From JANPCX01 sp050916095 (GTDB taxonomy: Bacteria; Pseudomonadota; Gammaproteobacteria; Burkholderiales; Burkholderiaceae_C): 64,000 nt of DNA. Below are positions 25,255 to 34,478 of this stretch, piece by piece (position 1 is the stretch's first letter; every line of letters begins with the position of its first letter). The notes under the pieces were generated by a model. That model was not told the origin of the DNA, did no database searches, and saw only the letters and a list, made by a program, of their open reading frames with translations. Made by a program: the position numbers and the translations under genes. The DNA is taken from the NCBI GenBank assembly GCA_050916095.1, contig CP050901.1:1674001-1738000 (forward strand). The letters are read 5' to 3'.

Positions 25255-25784
25255 ATCGATGAGCCCGCCTGGTTGAACTCTGGTGCAGCTGCTTTGCCGC
25301 TTTCTGGCCGAGCAAATACCGGGCGATGCTCACTGACATCGGCCTGGTAGTAAGCGGGGAAAAAGGTCAGGGCACGTTCGGCGGCTTCACGCGACTGATC
25401 GGCACGCAGCTGTACTGCATCAAAACCGGTCCGCTGCAGCAGTTGCAGCATGTCCACCAGCACCTGGCCGGTGGCGCGCACTTCGCCTTGGAAGCGAAAG
25501 CGGTTGCGCAGCAGGCGTGCCTGGCTGTAGGCGCGGCCATCGACCCACTTGGGAAACTCCAAGGCGATCAGGGACAGGCGGGGCAGGTCGGCTTCCAGCT
25601 CTTCAATGTCGGCGTCGTTGGGGAAGATCACCCCGACCTTCATGTCTTGCGGCCAAAGGGCGCGCACGCCGTGCCACTGCGCCAGGGTGAGCAGGCTGTG
25701 GTCCTTGGGGGTGAGGTTGACGATGGGGCCGTCTTCACCGATGACGCTGTGCCAGGGGTCGCGTTGGGGGTCTATGAATTTCAT
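25251..25784 (-). CDS. DUF934 family protein
   Basis: This 177-residue protein of the DUF934 family is found in proteobacterial sulfate-assimilation operons between the sulfite reductase and APS reductase genes. Seen here are KVGVIFPNDADIEELEADLPRLSLIALEFPKW and GRAYSQARLLRNRFRFQGEVRATGQVL, the usual conserved core. Its biochemical role is unproven; a part in sulfite reductase function or electron supply has been suggested from context. Its stop overlaps the cysH start (ATGA). It lies 168 bp after cysI with a palindromic repeat in the gap. Confidence 0.88.
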   Translation of the reverse strand: MKFIDPQRDPWHSVIGEDGPIVNLTPKDHSLLTLAQWHGVRALWPQDMKVGVIFPNDADIEELEADLPRLSLIALEFPKWVDGRAYSQARLLRNRFRFQGEVRATGQVLVDMLQLLQRTGFDAVQLRADQSREAAERALTFFPAYYQADVSEHRPVFARPESGKAAAPEFNQAGSSI

Positions 25785-25828
25785 GGTTTCGTGTTATCGA
25801 GCTTTTAAATAAATGGCGACACCACACT

Positions 25829-25900
25829 CCGTTCGGGCTGAGCTTGTCGAAGCCAGCGCGGGCCTCGGTGCAGGCCCTTCGACAGGCTCAGGGCGAACGG
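25829..25900. repeat. 72 bp dispersed palindromic repeat, intergenic copy
   Basis: The arms are CCGTTCGGGCTGAGCTTGTC at the left end and a matching GACAGGCTCAGGGCGAACGG at the right end. It sits between cysI and the DUF934 gene. The same 72 bp-long element occurs inside aceF and lpdA. The inverted arms could also act as a transcript stabiliser or attenuator within the cys operon. Confidence 0.85.
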
Positions 25901-25951
25901 GCTAGAGATTGTCGTGAATAAAGTGCGGACTAACAGGTCAAACGGCGCGTT

Positions 25952-27646
25952 TTAGGCTGCCTTGGCCGTTGAACGGCGGATCGCGTTGGCGGCTGATTTG
26001 AAGGGGTCCAGGCCGACACGTTTGACGGTGTCGATGAAACGCTCATTCGCCGCTCTGGTTTCGCGGTAGGTGTCGATCACGGCTTCAATGGCATCGGCGA
26101 CTTCATCGGCGGCGAACGACGGGCCAATCACCTTGCCCGGCACAGGTTCACCGCTTTGCGTGGAACCGTCGGAGCCTGCAAGCGTCACCTGGTACCACTC
26201 GGTGCCGTCCTTGTCCACGCCGAGCACACCAATGTGGCCGCTGTGGTGGTGGCCGCAGGAGTTGATGCAACCGCTGATGTGCAGGTCGATGTCACCAATG
26301 TCGTAAAGCTCGTCCAGGTCTTGGTAACGCGTGGTGAGTTCTTCGGCCAGCGGCAAGGAGCGTGCGTTGGCGAGCGAGCAGAAGTCGCCACCCGGGCAAG
26401 CAATCATGTCGGTGAGCAAGCCGATGTTGGGTGTGGCAAAACTCGCATCGCGCGCGGCTTGCCACAGGGCGTAGAGCTCAGACTCACGCACCCACGGCAG
26501 CACCAGGTTCTGGTCGTGCGACACGCGCAACTCGCCTTGGCTGTAGAGGTCGGCCAGGTCGGCAGCCAAGTCCATTTGCACGTCGGTCGCGTCGCCTGGC
26601 GCTTGACCCAGACGTTTGAGCGACAAAGTCACGGCGCGGTAGCCACTGACTTGGTGCGGATGCACATTACGCTCCAACCAGCGCTTGAAAGCCACCGGCG
26701 CGTTGTCGTCCACATGGTGGGTGCTGGCATGGTGTTGCACCCCAGCGGGGCGCACGAAGCAGGCGTTGACGCGGTCAAACTCGGCTTGCGGAATCAGGTG
26801 GGCGCTGCCTTCGATGTCGCGGGTCAGGATGTTGTGGAACTCCTTGTTCACATCATCAAAAAATGCCTGGCCTTCGGCTTTGACCAAAATTTTGATGCGC
26901 GCCTTGTACATGTTGTCGCGCCGGCCGTAGCGGTTGTAGACCCGCACGATGGCTTCGATGTAAACCAGGATCTGTTGCCACGGCAAGAACTCGTTGATGA
27001 CCGAACCAATCACCGGCGTGCGGCCCATGCCGCCACCGACCAGCACCTTGAAGCCCACTTCACCGGCGGCGTTTTTCAGCAACTGCAGGCCGATGTCGTG
27101 CCAGGCGATGGCGGCGCGGTCTTCTTTCGCGCCGCTGACGGCGATCTTGAATTTGCGTGGCAAATGGGCGAACTCTGGGTGCAAGGTGCTCCACTGGCGC
27201 AAGATTTCGCAATAAGGCCGAGGGTCAACAATTTCATCTGCCGCCACGCCAGCGAAGCAGTCGCTGGTGATGTTGCGGATGCAATTGCCGCTGGTTTGAA
27301 TGCCGTGCATGTTCACTGCCGCCAGCGCATCCATCACGTCGGCGCTTTGGGTCAGCGGAATCCAGTTGTATTGCAGGTTCTGGCGGGTGGTGAAGTGGCC
27401 ATAACCTTTGTCGAATTCGCGGGCAATGCGGGCCAGGGCGCGCAACTGCAGGCTGCTCAGTTCACCGTAAGGCACGGCCACACGCAGCATGGGCGCATGG
27501 CGCTGGATGTACCAGCCGTTTTGCAGGCGCAAGGCGCGAAACTCTTCGTCGCTGAGTTGGCCCTTCAAGTTGCGCTGCAACTGGTCGCGGTATTGCGCGG
27601 CGCGTTGGCGCACGAACTGGGCATCGAATTCGGTGTAGGTGTACAT
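25952..27646 (-). CDS. cysI: Sulfite reductase hemoprotein
   Basis: This 564-residue siroheme and 4Fe-4S enzyme reduces sulfite to sulfide. Motifs are FTTRQNLQYNWI in the first half-domain, TSGNCIRNITSD, and the cluster/siroheme ligands CPGGDFCSLANARS and CINSCGHHHSGHIG near residues 420-475. It resembles the nitrite/sulfite reductase form used with ferredoxin or a separate donor; no cysJ flavoprotein is present, and FdxA plus the FNR nearby are plausible donors. ATG at 27646 is chosen over a TTG four codons earlier. It is the first gene of the cys operon. Confidence 0.94.
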   Translation of the reverse strand: MYTYTEFDAQFVRQRAAQYRDQLQRNLKGQLSDEEFRALRLQNGWYIQRHAPMLRVAVPYGELSSLQLRALARIAREFDKGYGHFTTRQNLQYNWIPLTQSADVMDALAAVNMHGIQTSGNCIRNITSDCFAGVAADEIVDPRPYCEILRQWSTLHPEFAHLPRKFKIAVSGAKEDRAAIAWHDIGLQLLKNAAGEVGFKVLVGGGMGRTPVIGSVINEFLPWQQILVYIEAIVRVYNRYGRRDNMYKARIKILVKAEGQAFFDDVNKEFHNILTRDIEGSAHLIPQAEFDRVNACFVRPAGVQHHASTHHVDDNAPVAFKRWLERNVHPHQVSGYRAVTLSLKRLGQAPGDATDVQMDLAADLADLYSQGELRVSHDQNLVLPWVRESELYALWQAARDASFATPNIGLLTDMIACPGGDFCSLANARSLPLAEELTTRYQDLDELYDIGDIDLHISGCINSCGHHHSGHIGVLGVDKDGTEWYQVTLAGSDGSTQSGEPVPGKVIGPSFAADEVADAIEAVIDTYRETRAANERFIDTVKRVGLDPFKSAANAIRRSTAKAA

Positions 27647-27658
27647 GGGTTTCTGCAA

Positions 27659-27901
27659 AAAAATCGGTGAATGAGTTTGAGGCCTGCCGTGACCGGCGAC
27701 ATACAGAACAACAAATCAGTTTTTCAGGCCTGCGTCATTTCAGCCAACAACAGCGTCGCGGCGTCATCGTGCGACCCAGGCCCGGCCCACTCAAAATCGG
27801 CATCTGGTCCATGTTGGTTCACGATGGTGCTTTTCAGTGCTGAAACTCGAGGTGGCGACTGTAAATGGACTCTATATATTTAAGAACTACATATTTGTAT
27901 T
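27659..27901. promoter_or_regulatory. Divergent cysI / patatin upstream region
   Basis: This is a non-coding region between divergent genes. The patatin-proximal 50 bases are unusually AT-rich (TCTATATATTTAAGAAC...TATTTGTATTGTG, about 27870-27902). A CysB-type activator site would be expected upstream of cysI, but I cannot place one confidently. I see no gene here. Confidence 0.4.
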
Positions 27902-27913
27902 GTGATTATGCTA

Positions 27914-28825
27914 ATGAGGAATATGAAACTGCTTTTGGCGCTGTTATCGCTTTGTCTGGGCTTGGTGGGCTGCCAAACTACCTCCAAGGCGGTTGAACCC
28001 CTTCCTGTTCCTGCCACCCCGGCCGTGGTCGTGCCCAAACCCACACCCAAACTGCCACGTTGGGGTTTGGCGCTGGGCGGTGGCGCGGCGCGTGGCTTTG
28101 CTCACATAGGCGTGATTCAGGTTCTGGAAGAAGCGGGTATTGCACCAGATTTGGTGGTCGGAACATCGGCGGGGAGTTTGGTTGCCGCGTTGTATGCGTC
28201 CGGCAAGTCAGGTTCGGTCTTGGGACAGTTGGCCGGTGACATGGACGAGGCTGCCATTACCGACTGGGGCTTTCCAGGACGCGGCTTGATTCGCGGTGAA
28301 GCGTTGGCGAAGTACGTTCGTGATCAAGTGGGTGGCCGCAACATGGAACAAATGCGGCTGCCACTGGGGATTGTCGCCACCGATTTGGACTCTGGACAGC
28401 CCATCCTCTTTGTGCGTGGCGACACTGGCATGGCGGTGCGGGCATCCAGCAGCGTACCGGCAGTGTTTCAGCCTGTGAAGATCGCTGGGCGTGAGTATGT
28501 GGACGGCGGTTTGGTGTCGCCCGTACCGGTTCGTTTTGCAAGGCAAATGGGGGCGGAGATGGTAGTGGCAGTAGACATTTCTGCGCCGCCCGAAGGCGGC
28601 CCGACGGGCGACCCGTTTCGAATGCTGCTGCAAACCTTCGCCATCATGGGGCGCAGCATCAATTATTTTGAGCTGCGTGATGCCGACGTGGTGGTGCGGC
28701 CGCTGCTGCCCGGCGTGTCGGCCACGGCGTTCGCCGCACGTAAGCAGTCCATTCAAGCAGGCCGTGACGCCATGTTGGCGCTGCTACCCACCCTGCGCGC
28801 CAAGTTGGCGGAGAAAATGCATTGA
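27914..28825 (+). CDS. Patatin-like phospholipase lipoprotein
   Basis: This 303-residue protein has a lipoprotein signal (MRNMKLLLALLSLCLGLVGC, lipobox LVGC) followed by a patatin domain: oxyanion hole GGGAARG, nucleophile elbow GTSAGS and the dyad motif DGG (VDGGLVSPVPV). It is expected to be an envelope-anchored serine lipase/phospholipase, similar to RssA/NTE-type bacterial patatins. The start is uncertain: GTG 27902 and ATGs at 27908, 27914 and 27923 are all in frame, and no strong ribosome site is seen. I chose the one giving a typical lipoprotein leader. A bidirectional terminator follows. Confidence 0.88.
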   Translation: MRNMKLLLALLSLCLGLVGCQTTSKAVEPLPVPATPAVVVPKPTPKLPRWGLALGGGAARGFAHIGVIQVLEEAGIAPDLVVGTSAGSLVAALYASGKSGSVLGQLAGDMDEAAITDWGFPGRGLIRGEALAKYVRDQVGGRNMEQMRLPLGIVATDLDSGQPILFVRGDTGMAVRASSSVPAVFQPVKIAGREYVDGGLVSPVPVRFARQMGAEMVVAVDISAPPEGGPTGDPFRMLLQTFAIMGRSINYFELRDADVVVRPLLPGVSATAFAARKQSIQAGRDAMLALLPTLRAKLAEKMH

Positions 28826-28827
28826 CG

Positions 28828-28858
28828 AAAAAAATCCCGGTGGATCACCGGGATTTTT
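28828..28858. terminator. Bidirectional terminator, patatin / phasin
   Basis: AAATCCCGGTG and CACCGGGATTT form an 11 bp stem around a 3-base loop, with A-run on the left and T-run on the right. It lies between the convergent patatin and phasin genes and can serve both. Confidence 0.9.
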
Positions 28859-28897
28859 GAATCACACGACCAAGCCCAAAGGCCCGGTTCGCGGTAA

Positions 28898-29443
28898 TCA
28901 ACGCTTCTTAGAAGCGGTTTGTGCGGTCTTCAGCGCGGTGCTTGTCACAGCCGTGAAGTTGGCTTCGGCCACGTCGGCAGCTTGTTTGGCAGCCTTGCTC
29001 ACGCTCTCGTAAGCGTTGTTGGCAGCTGCCACAGCCGATTTCACCAAAGCGACGGCGTTCTCGGAACCAGCAGGTGCGTTCTTCACAGCAGCATCAACGG
29101 CTGCGGTGAACTTCTTTTGTGCTTCGGTAGCCGTGGCTTCAGCAACCTTGCCAACTTCGGCGTTGGTTGCCGCAGCGATGTCATACAGGTGACGGCTGTA
29201 GGCGGCGGCTTTTTCAGCGGCCGGTTGCAGCAACGCAGCTTGCAGGGCCATCAGTTCTTGTGCGTCTTTGGCCGACAGGGCGGCTTTGGTGGTTTCAGCG
29301 GCTTCGCCCAGGGCGGTTTTCGCGACTTGCAGGTTCAACTCAACCAGCTTTTCGATGCCTTCGAAGGCTTTGTTCGTCAGGCCGAAGAGGGTTTCGACGT
29401 TGGCTTTGTGGGCGGCGATCAGTTGTTCAGGTGTGAAGCTCAT
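28898..29443 (-). CDS. phaP: Phasin family protein
   Basis: This 181-residue helical, Ala-rich protein starts MSFTPEQLIAAHKANVETLFGLTNKAFEGIEKLVELNLQ, the Phasin_2-type opening of betaproteobacterial phasins, and ends in TALKTAQTASKKR. Phasins coat polyhydroxyalkanoate granules and limit their coalescence; their presence indicates PHA storage. TAGGAGA before the ATG is a strong ribosome site. The upstream region carries a TGCACTGCA motif that could bind a PHA-responsive repressor. No phaC or phaR is in the window. Confidence 0.93.
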   Translation of the reverse strand: MSFTPEQLIAAHKANVETLFGLTNKAFEGIEKLVELNLQVAKTALGEAAETTKAALSAKDAQELMALQAALLQPAAEKAAAYSRHLYDIAAATNAEVGKVAEATATEAQKKFTAAVDAAVKNAPAGSENAVALVKSAVAAANNAYESVSKAAKQAADVAEANFTAVTSTALKTAQTASKKR

Positions 29444-29801
29444 GAGGTTCTCCTAAGAATGAAGTGGGTGAAAAAAGTACAACGATGGACAACGGGTGGG
29501 TACTGCGAGAAATTAGATCGTCTGTGCGCTCTGGCGCAGAGTTTGTTGCACTGCACCATGACCGTAAGTATACGGCGCTTGCATGACAAATCAAGTGCTT
29601 TCGTTGTGCGGCGCAGCAAATTGGGGAGGGCTCCCCAATTCCAGCGAAGTGCCGAGCATAGGTCGTGCGGTGGTGAGCGTCCAGAAATAGAACATCTGGA
29701 GACAGTCGCATTGTTTATGACGCTCTGAACGGATCCGTGCTGCTACAAACTACCGACAGTGATGCAGAGAGTCTTCAGTGCCACCAGCGAGTACCCCATC
29801 C
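29444..29801. promoter_or_regulatory. Phasin upstream region
   Basis: This 358-base stretch has no gene. It contains TTGTTGCACTGCA (29541-29553), a TGC-N3-GCA-type palindrome of the sort bound by PHA-responsive PhaR repressors, about 100 bases upstream of phaP. The remainder to the hydrolase gene shows nothing I can name. Confidence 0.4.
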
Positions 29802-30746
29802 ATGAAGGCCTACTACGCCGACCATTTCGTCTTGCCCTTGCCCGACGGCCACCGGTTTCCGATGCAAAAGTACCGCTTGCTGCGCGATCAATTGCAGGCT
29901 GTGCTTCCTGCCGTGTCCTTGCAAGAGGCCCCAGCTGCCAGCGATGGCGAACTGGCCTTGGCCCACACGCCTTCATATGTGGAGGCCGTGGTTCAGGGCA
30001 CGCTCAGCGCTACAGCGCAGCGCGAAATTGGATTCCCCTGGACGCCGCGAATGGTCGAGCGTTCCAGGCGGTCGGTTGGGGCCACCATTGCCGCTGCGCG
30101 CACCGCTTTGCGTGAAGGTGTGGCGGCGAACTTGGCCGGAGGGACGCACCATGCCTACGCGGACAAGGGTGGCGGATATTGTGTTTTCAACGATGTGGCG
30201 GTTGCCGCCCGTTTGATGCAGGCGGAGTCGCATCGTCAGCACCGGAAACTGTTGCGCATCGCTGTGGTGGATTTGGATGTGCACCAAGGCAACGGCACGG
30301 CGGCCATCTTTGCGGACGACCCCACGGTCTTCACCTTGTCGATGCATGGCGAGAAAAACTTCCCCTTTCGCAAAGAGGCCAGCGACTTGGATGTTGATTT
30401 GCCCGACGGTTGTTCGGACGACGCTTACCTGTCTGCGCTAGACAAGGCCCTGATCGACATGGAGCGCCGCCACACCGAGGGTTCCCCCGGTTTGATCTTC
30501 TATGTTGCTGGTGCGGATCCCCATGAGGGTGATCGGCTCGGGCGGCTCAAACTCACAACGGCAGGTTTGCGCTTCAGGGATCAACGTGTGTTCGACTTTG
30601 CGCGTGAGCGCCACATTCCGCTGGCGTTTTCGATGGCCGGTGGTTACGGGCGCGTCATCGAAGACACTGTGGCAGTTCAAGTCAATACCTACCGAGTCGG
30701 CTTAGACAGTTGGGCTCGGTGGCCGAATCAAGAAAAAGCTCGGTAA
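29802..30746 (+). CDS. Histone deacetylase family amidohydrolase
   Basis: This 314-residue zinc hydrolase is in the class II HDAC/acetoin-utilisation-type superfamily. Visible are GGTHHAYADKGGGYCVFNDVAVA (the His-His pair and active-site Phe/Cys region), VVDLDVHQGNGTA with the zinc-binding Asp/His, FYVAGADPHEGDRLG with the second zinc Asp, and SMAGGYG. Bacterial members deacetylate small amides or polyamines; the substrate here is unknown. ATG at 29802 is chosen; an in-frame GTG at 29778 exists. It is followed by a nitroreductase gene 58 bp on. Confidence 0.9.
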   Translation: MKAYYADHFVLPLPDGHRFPMQKYRLLRDQLQAVLPAVSLQEAPAASDGELALAHTPSYVEAVVQGTLSATAQREIGFPWTPRMVERSRRSVGATIAAARTALREGVAANLAGGTHHAYADKGGGYCVFNDVAVAARLMQAESHRQHRKLLRIAVVDLDVHQGNGTAAIFADDPTVFTLSMHGEKNFPFRKEASDLDVDLPDGCSDDAYLSALDKALIDMERRHTEGSPGLIFYVAGADPHEGDRLGRLKLTTAGLRFRDQRVFDFARERHIPLAFSMAGGYGRVIEDTVAVQVNTYRVGLDSWARWPNQEKAR

Positions 30747-30804
30747 TACACGCTGCAAAAACGCGCGGTGAAACAATCAAACTCCTGTTCTGGAGACTCC
30801 ATCC

Positions 30805-31515
30805 ATGCCTCAACGCCCCAGCTTCACCCCAGATCAAACCGCCGCCGTCGATGCGGCCATCACCTCGCGCGCTTCGATTCGCGCTTTTTTGCCAACGCCG
30901 GTGCCGCAGGAAACCATTGTGGACATCCTGCGTGTTGCGTCGCGCGCGCCGTCTGGCACCAACACCCAACCCTGGAAGGTGACCGTCTTAACAGGCAACA
31001 CCTTGAAGTCGCTGGCCGCCAAAGTGTTGGCCGCTTTTGATGACCCCGCCGTCGCCGCCACCCACACCGAGGAATATGCCTACTACCCCACCGAGTGGCG
31101 TTCACCCTACATCGACCGCAGGCGCAAGGTGGGTTGGGATTTGTATGGCTTGCTCGGCATCCAGAAAACCGACAAAGCCCGCATGCATGCCCAGCATGGC
31201 CGCAACTACACGTTTTTTGATGCGCCCGTGGGTCTGATGTTCACCATAGACCGCGTCATGCAACAAGGCAGTTGGCTGGACTACGGCATGTTCCTGCAGA
31301 ACATCATGGTCGCCGCGCGCGCACGTGGACTGGATACCTGCCCGCAAGCGGCTTTCACGCCATTTCACAAAATCATCTTGGAGCACATTGAGGCACCTGC
31401 TACCGACATGCTGGTGTGTGGCATGTCCCTGGGCTGGGCCGATCCACAGGCGGTGGAGAACAGTTTGGTGACTGACCGAGAGCCGGTTGAGGGATTCACT
31501 CGTTTCATGAGCTGA
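30805..31515 (+). CDS. Nitroreductase family protein
   Basis: This 236-residue flavin-dependent nitroreductase-fold enzyme has the N-terminal SRASIRAFLPTPVP FMN-binding region, RVASRAPSGTNTQPWKVTVL, and the C-terminal CGMSLGWAD. Family members reduce nitroaromatics, quinones or enones with NAD(P)H. The natural substrate cannot be told. TGGAGA lies before the ATG. It is in the same direction as the HDAC-like gene, and the pair may be cotranscribed. The 255 bases after it show no gene. Confidence 0.9.
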   Translation: MPQRPSFTPDQTAAVDAAITSRASIRAFLPTPVPQETIVDILRVASRAPSGTNTQPWKVTVLTGNTLKSLAAKVLAAFDDPAVAATHTEEYAYYPTEWRSPYIDRRRKVGWDLYGLLGIQKTDKARMHAQHGRNYTFFDAPVGLMFTIDRVMQQGSWLDYGMFLQNIMVAARARGLDTCPQAAFTPFHKIILEHIEAPATDMLVCGMSLGWADPQAVENSLVTDREPVEGFTRFMS

Positions 31516-31770
31516 AGTGCAGTGCGGCCGCAGCGCGGGTGCGTGGGGACGTCCGCCTAGCACTACATGGGTTGTTACCTACGTAGGACGCAGAGCACCG
31601 CCTCACTACAATTCCTTGCCTGAAGTGGGCCTATTTGCTTGGAGTCTGGGTACATCAACAAACCTACGAACCAAGCATCCTGTGTGTCACAGATACCTGC
31701 CCAAGTTTGAAAACCAAAAATTGACCTCGGTGCGGCACCAGCACCACGGACAACTCATGTAGGAGACAAG

Positions 31771-33195
31771 ATGAACTTGAACCCCCGAACCCAGGCCGTA
31801 GCGCTGGGCGTGCTGATGTGCCTGTGGCCCAGCCTGGGCCACGCCGCTGACTTGGACGGATCGCAGTTGGCCATTTGGTGGGGCGTGCCATTTGCCGGGG
31901 TGTTGCTCTCCATCGCCTTGATGCCTTTGATCGTTCCCGCGTTTTGGCACCACCATTTCGGCAAGGTCATGCTGGGTTGGGCGGCGGTCTTTATGTTGCC
32001 GTTTGCGTACTTGTTTGGCACTGGCGCGGCCATGACAGGTTTGTTGCATGCTTTGGTGGCCGAATACATCCCCTTCATCGTGCTGGTGGGTACGTTATTT
32101 GTGGTGGCTGGGGGCATATTCATTCGGGGCAACATCCATGGCAGTCCCGCTGTGAACGCATTCATCCTGGCCACGGGCGCTGTCCTGGCCAGCTTCATGG
32201 GCACCACGGGCGCATCCATGCTGCTCATCCGCCCCATCATCCGCGCCAACGACAACCGCAAACATGCGGCCCATGTGATTGTCTTTTTCATATTCATCGT
32301 GTCTAACGCGGGTGGCTCACTGACGCCCCTGGGCGACCCCCCCTTGTTCCTGGGGTTTCTGAAAGGCGTGGACTTCTTCTGGACAGTGAAACACCTTTTT
32401 CCTGAAACCATTTTCTTGGTAGCTTCATTGCTGGCGATTTTTTATGTGATTGACAGCTACTACTACCGCAAGGAAGGCGTGTTGCCCGTCGATCCGACGC
32501 CCGACAACAAAACCACTTTCGGCTTTGAAGGCGGGGTCAACTTCTTGTTCCTCGGTGGCGTCGTGGCCTTGGTGCTCATGAGTGGTATCTGGAAGTCAGG
32601 TGTGGCGTTCAGTGTGGCCGGTGCCGATGTCAGTTGGGCTGCTTTGTTGCGTGATGTGGGTCTGGTTTGTCTGGCGCTGGCGTCGCTGCGTTTGGCCTCA
32701 CAAGATGCGCGTGAGAAAAACCAATTTACTTGGGGACCGATTCTCGAAGTGGCCAAACTTTTTGCGGCTATTTTTCTCACCATCATTCCTGTGTTGGCCA
32801 TGTTGCGTGCAGGGTCGCAAGGCGCGTTTGCACCTGTGGTGGCCGCAGTCACCGGGCCTGATGGTCAACCGATAGACGCCATGTATTTCTGGGCCTCGGG
32901 TTTGTTGTCCTCGTTCTTGGACAACGCGCCGACCTACCTGGTGTTTTTCAACATGGCCGGTGGCGACCCGGCCGTGTTGATGACCACCTTGGCGACCACT
33001 TTGGCCGCCGTCTCCGCCGGGTCAGTGTTCATGGGGGCCAACACCTACATTGGCAATGCGCCTAACTTCATGGTCAAAGCCATCGCCGAAGACCGCGGTA
33101 TCAAGATGCCAAGCTTCTTTGGTTACATGGCCTGGTCTTGCACCATTTTGTTGCCGCTGTTCGCCCTCATGACCTTGATCTGGTTCCGGGGATGA
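31771..33195 (+). CDS. Na+/H+ antiporter, NhaD/CitMHS-like
   Basis: This 474-residue membrane protein has a signal-like start (AVALGVLMCLWPSLGHAADL) and about 12-13 hydrophobic segments. Conserved motifs include TGASMLLIRPIIRAN, SNAGGSLTPLGDPPLFLGFL and SSFLDNAPTYLVFF, which mark the ion-transporter superfamily sodium:proton antiporters (NhaD-like). It exports Na+ for H+ at the inner membrane. AGGAGACAAG precedes the ATG. Its stop overlaps the start of the hydroxyacid dehydrogenase gene (ATGA), so the two form an operon. Confidence 0.88.
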   Translation: MNLNPRTQAVALGVLMCLWPSLGHAADLDGSQLAIWWGVPFAGVLLSIALMPLIVPAFWHHHFGKVMLGWAAVFMLPFAYLFGTGAAMTGLLHALVAEYIPFIVLVGTLFVVAGGIFIRGNIHGSPAVNAFILATGAVLASFMGTTGASMLLIRPIIRANDNRKHAAHVIVFFIFIVSNAGGSLTPLGDPPLFLGFLKGVDFFWTVKHLFPETIFLVASLLAIFYVIDSYYYRKEGVLPVDPTPDNKTTFGFEGGVNFLFLGGVVALVLMSGIWKSGVAFSVAGADVSWAALLRDVGLVCLALASLRLASQDAREKNQFTWGPILEVAKLFAAIFLTIIPVLAMLRAGSQGAFAPVVAAVTGPDGQPIDAMYFWASGLLSSFLDNAPTYLVFFNMAGGDPAVLMTTLATTLAAVSAGSVFMGANTYIGNAPNFMVKAIAEDRGIKMPSFFGYMAWSCTILLPLFALMTLIWFRG

Positions 33196-34221
33196 AAGTC
33201 CAGCCCCGTCCTTGGATACTCGTCGCCCGAGCGGTTTTCCCCGAGGTGGTCGAGCGCCTGCGCCGCTACTTTGACGTGCAAACCAATGAGACCGACGAGG
33301 TCTGGTCAAGCGCTCAGTTGAGTCAACATCTGCAGGGCAAACAGGGCGCTTTCATCACGGCAGGCGAAAAAATTGATGCGGCCTTGCTGGCCGCCAACCC
33401 CCAGCTCAAAGCCATTTGCAACATGGCGGTCGGCTACAACAACATCGACATCGCTGCCTGCACAGCGGCGGGTGTGCTCTGTACCAACACGCCCGACGTA
33501 TTAACAGAGAGCACCGCTGATTTCGGTTTTGCCTTGATGATGGCCACTGCACGGCGTTTGGCCGAGGGTGAACGTTTTCTGCGCAGTGGCCAGTGGAAAA
33601 AATGGACCTACAACCTGCTCGCGGGCAGCGATGTGCATGGTGCCAACCTGGGCATCCTCGGCATGGGGCCGCATCGGCCAAGGCATTGCAAGGCGTGGCG
33701 CTTTGGGTTTTGGCATGCAAGTGATTTACCACAACCGATCCCCACTTGACGCGTCCACTGAGGCCTCGCTGAACGCCCGTTACGTCAGCAAAGAAGACCT
33801 GCTGCGCCAAGCTGATCATTTGGTGCTGGTGCTGCCCTATTCCAGCGCGTCACACCATGCCATCGGCGCAGCCGAACTGGCCCTGATGAAGCCCACCGCC
33901 ACCCTCACCAACATTGCACGCGGTGGCATCGTGGACGACGCTGCGTTAGCCCAGGCTCTTGCGGAGCAGCGCATCGCCGCTGCGGGTTTGGATGTATTTG
34001 AAGGCGAGCCTCAGGTGCACCCTGATTTGCTCAAGCTGCCCAATGTGGTGCTCACCCCCCACATCGCCAGCAGCACCTTGGCCACCCGGCGCGCCATGGC
34101 GGATTTGGCGGCGGACAACTTGATTGCCGCGCTGGGTTGTGGACCGCAGGCGGGGCGGCCGCCGACGCCGATCAATCCTGAGGTGTTACTCCAAGGATTG
34201 ACCGAACCCGGACTTGGTTAA
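33192..34221 (+). pseudogene. 2-hydroxyacid (D-glycerate) dehydrogenase, frameshifted
   Basis: Two frames together make one D-isomer 2-hydroxyacid dehydrogenase. The first part (from ATG 33192) has NMAVGYNNID and NTPDVLTESTADFGFAL and runs to GILGMG. The second frame continues RIGQGIARRGALGFGM, NIARGGIVDD (catalytic Arg), DVFEGEP (Glu) and LTPHIASST (His). The break is at the GGGG run 33665-33668; deleting one G restores GILGMGRIGQGIA and a 342-residue enzyme. Likely substrates are glyoxylate, hydroxypyruvate or glycerate. The break is either a real pseudogene or a sequencing error. Confidence 0.9.
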
Positions 34222-34478
34222 AAGTTGTGCGTGTTGCAGGGGGATCGCTTAAGCGGTAGAGAAGGATCGCTTTTCTGAGGTTAAGTGTCACGGTGGCTAA
34301 CTCCGCAAGTACACGTGATAAGAATGGCTCCTCTGTCGAGTGGTTGGAGCTTCATTCGGCGTACGAGTAAACCAGCAACTTATGTGAGGGCAAGAGAATA
34401 AATCCGCGATTCACCCCAGGAGAATACATTGACCCACCAAGGGTCATGGCGTCGATGATTGAGTCTTTGAGTGTTGAC
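34222..34478. other. Intergenic stretch without gene
   Basis: I see no gene. GGATCGCTT occurs twice (34242 and 34263 region) and CCCAGGAGAATACATTG looks like a stray ribosome-binding site without an open frame behind it. Base composition is poorer in GC than the neighbours. Confidence 0.35.

Noticed and set aside
26156..27670. 504-codon frame opposite cysI
   Set aside because: It is a shadow of a conserved gene.
27671..27883. Small gene upstream of the patatin gene
   Set aside because: It has no ribosome site and no similarity, and it lies in the divergent control region.
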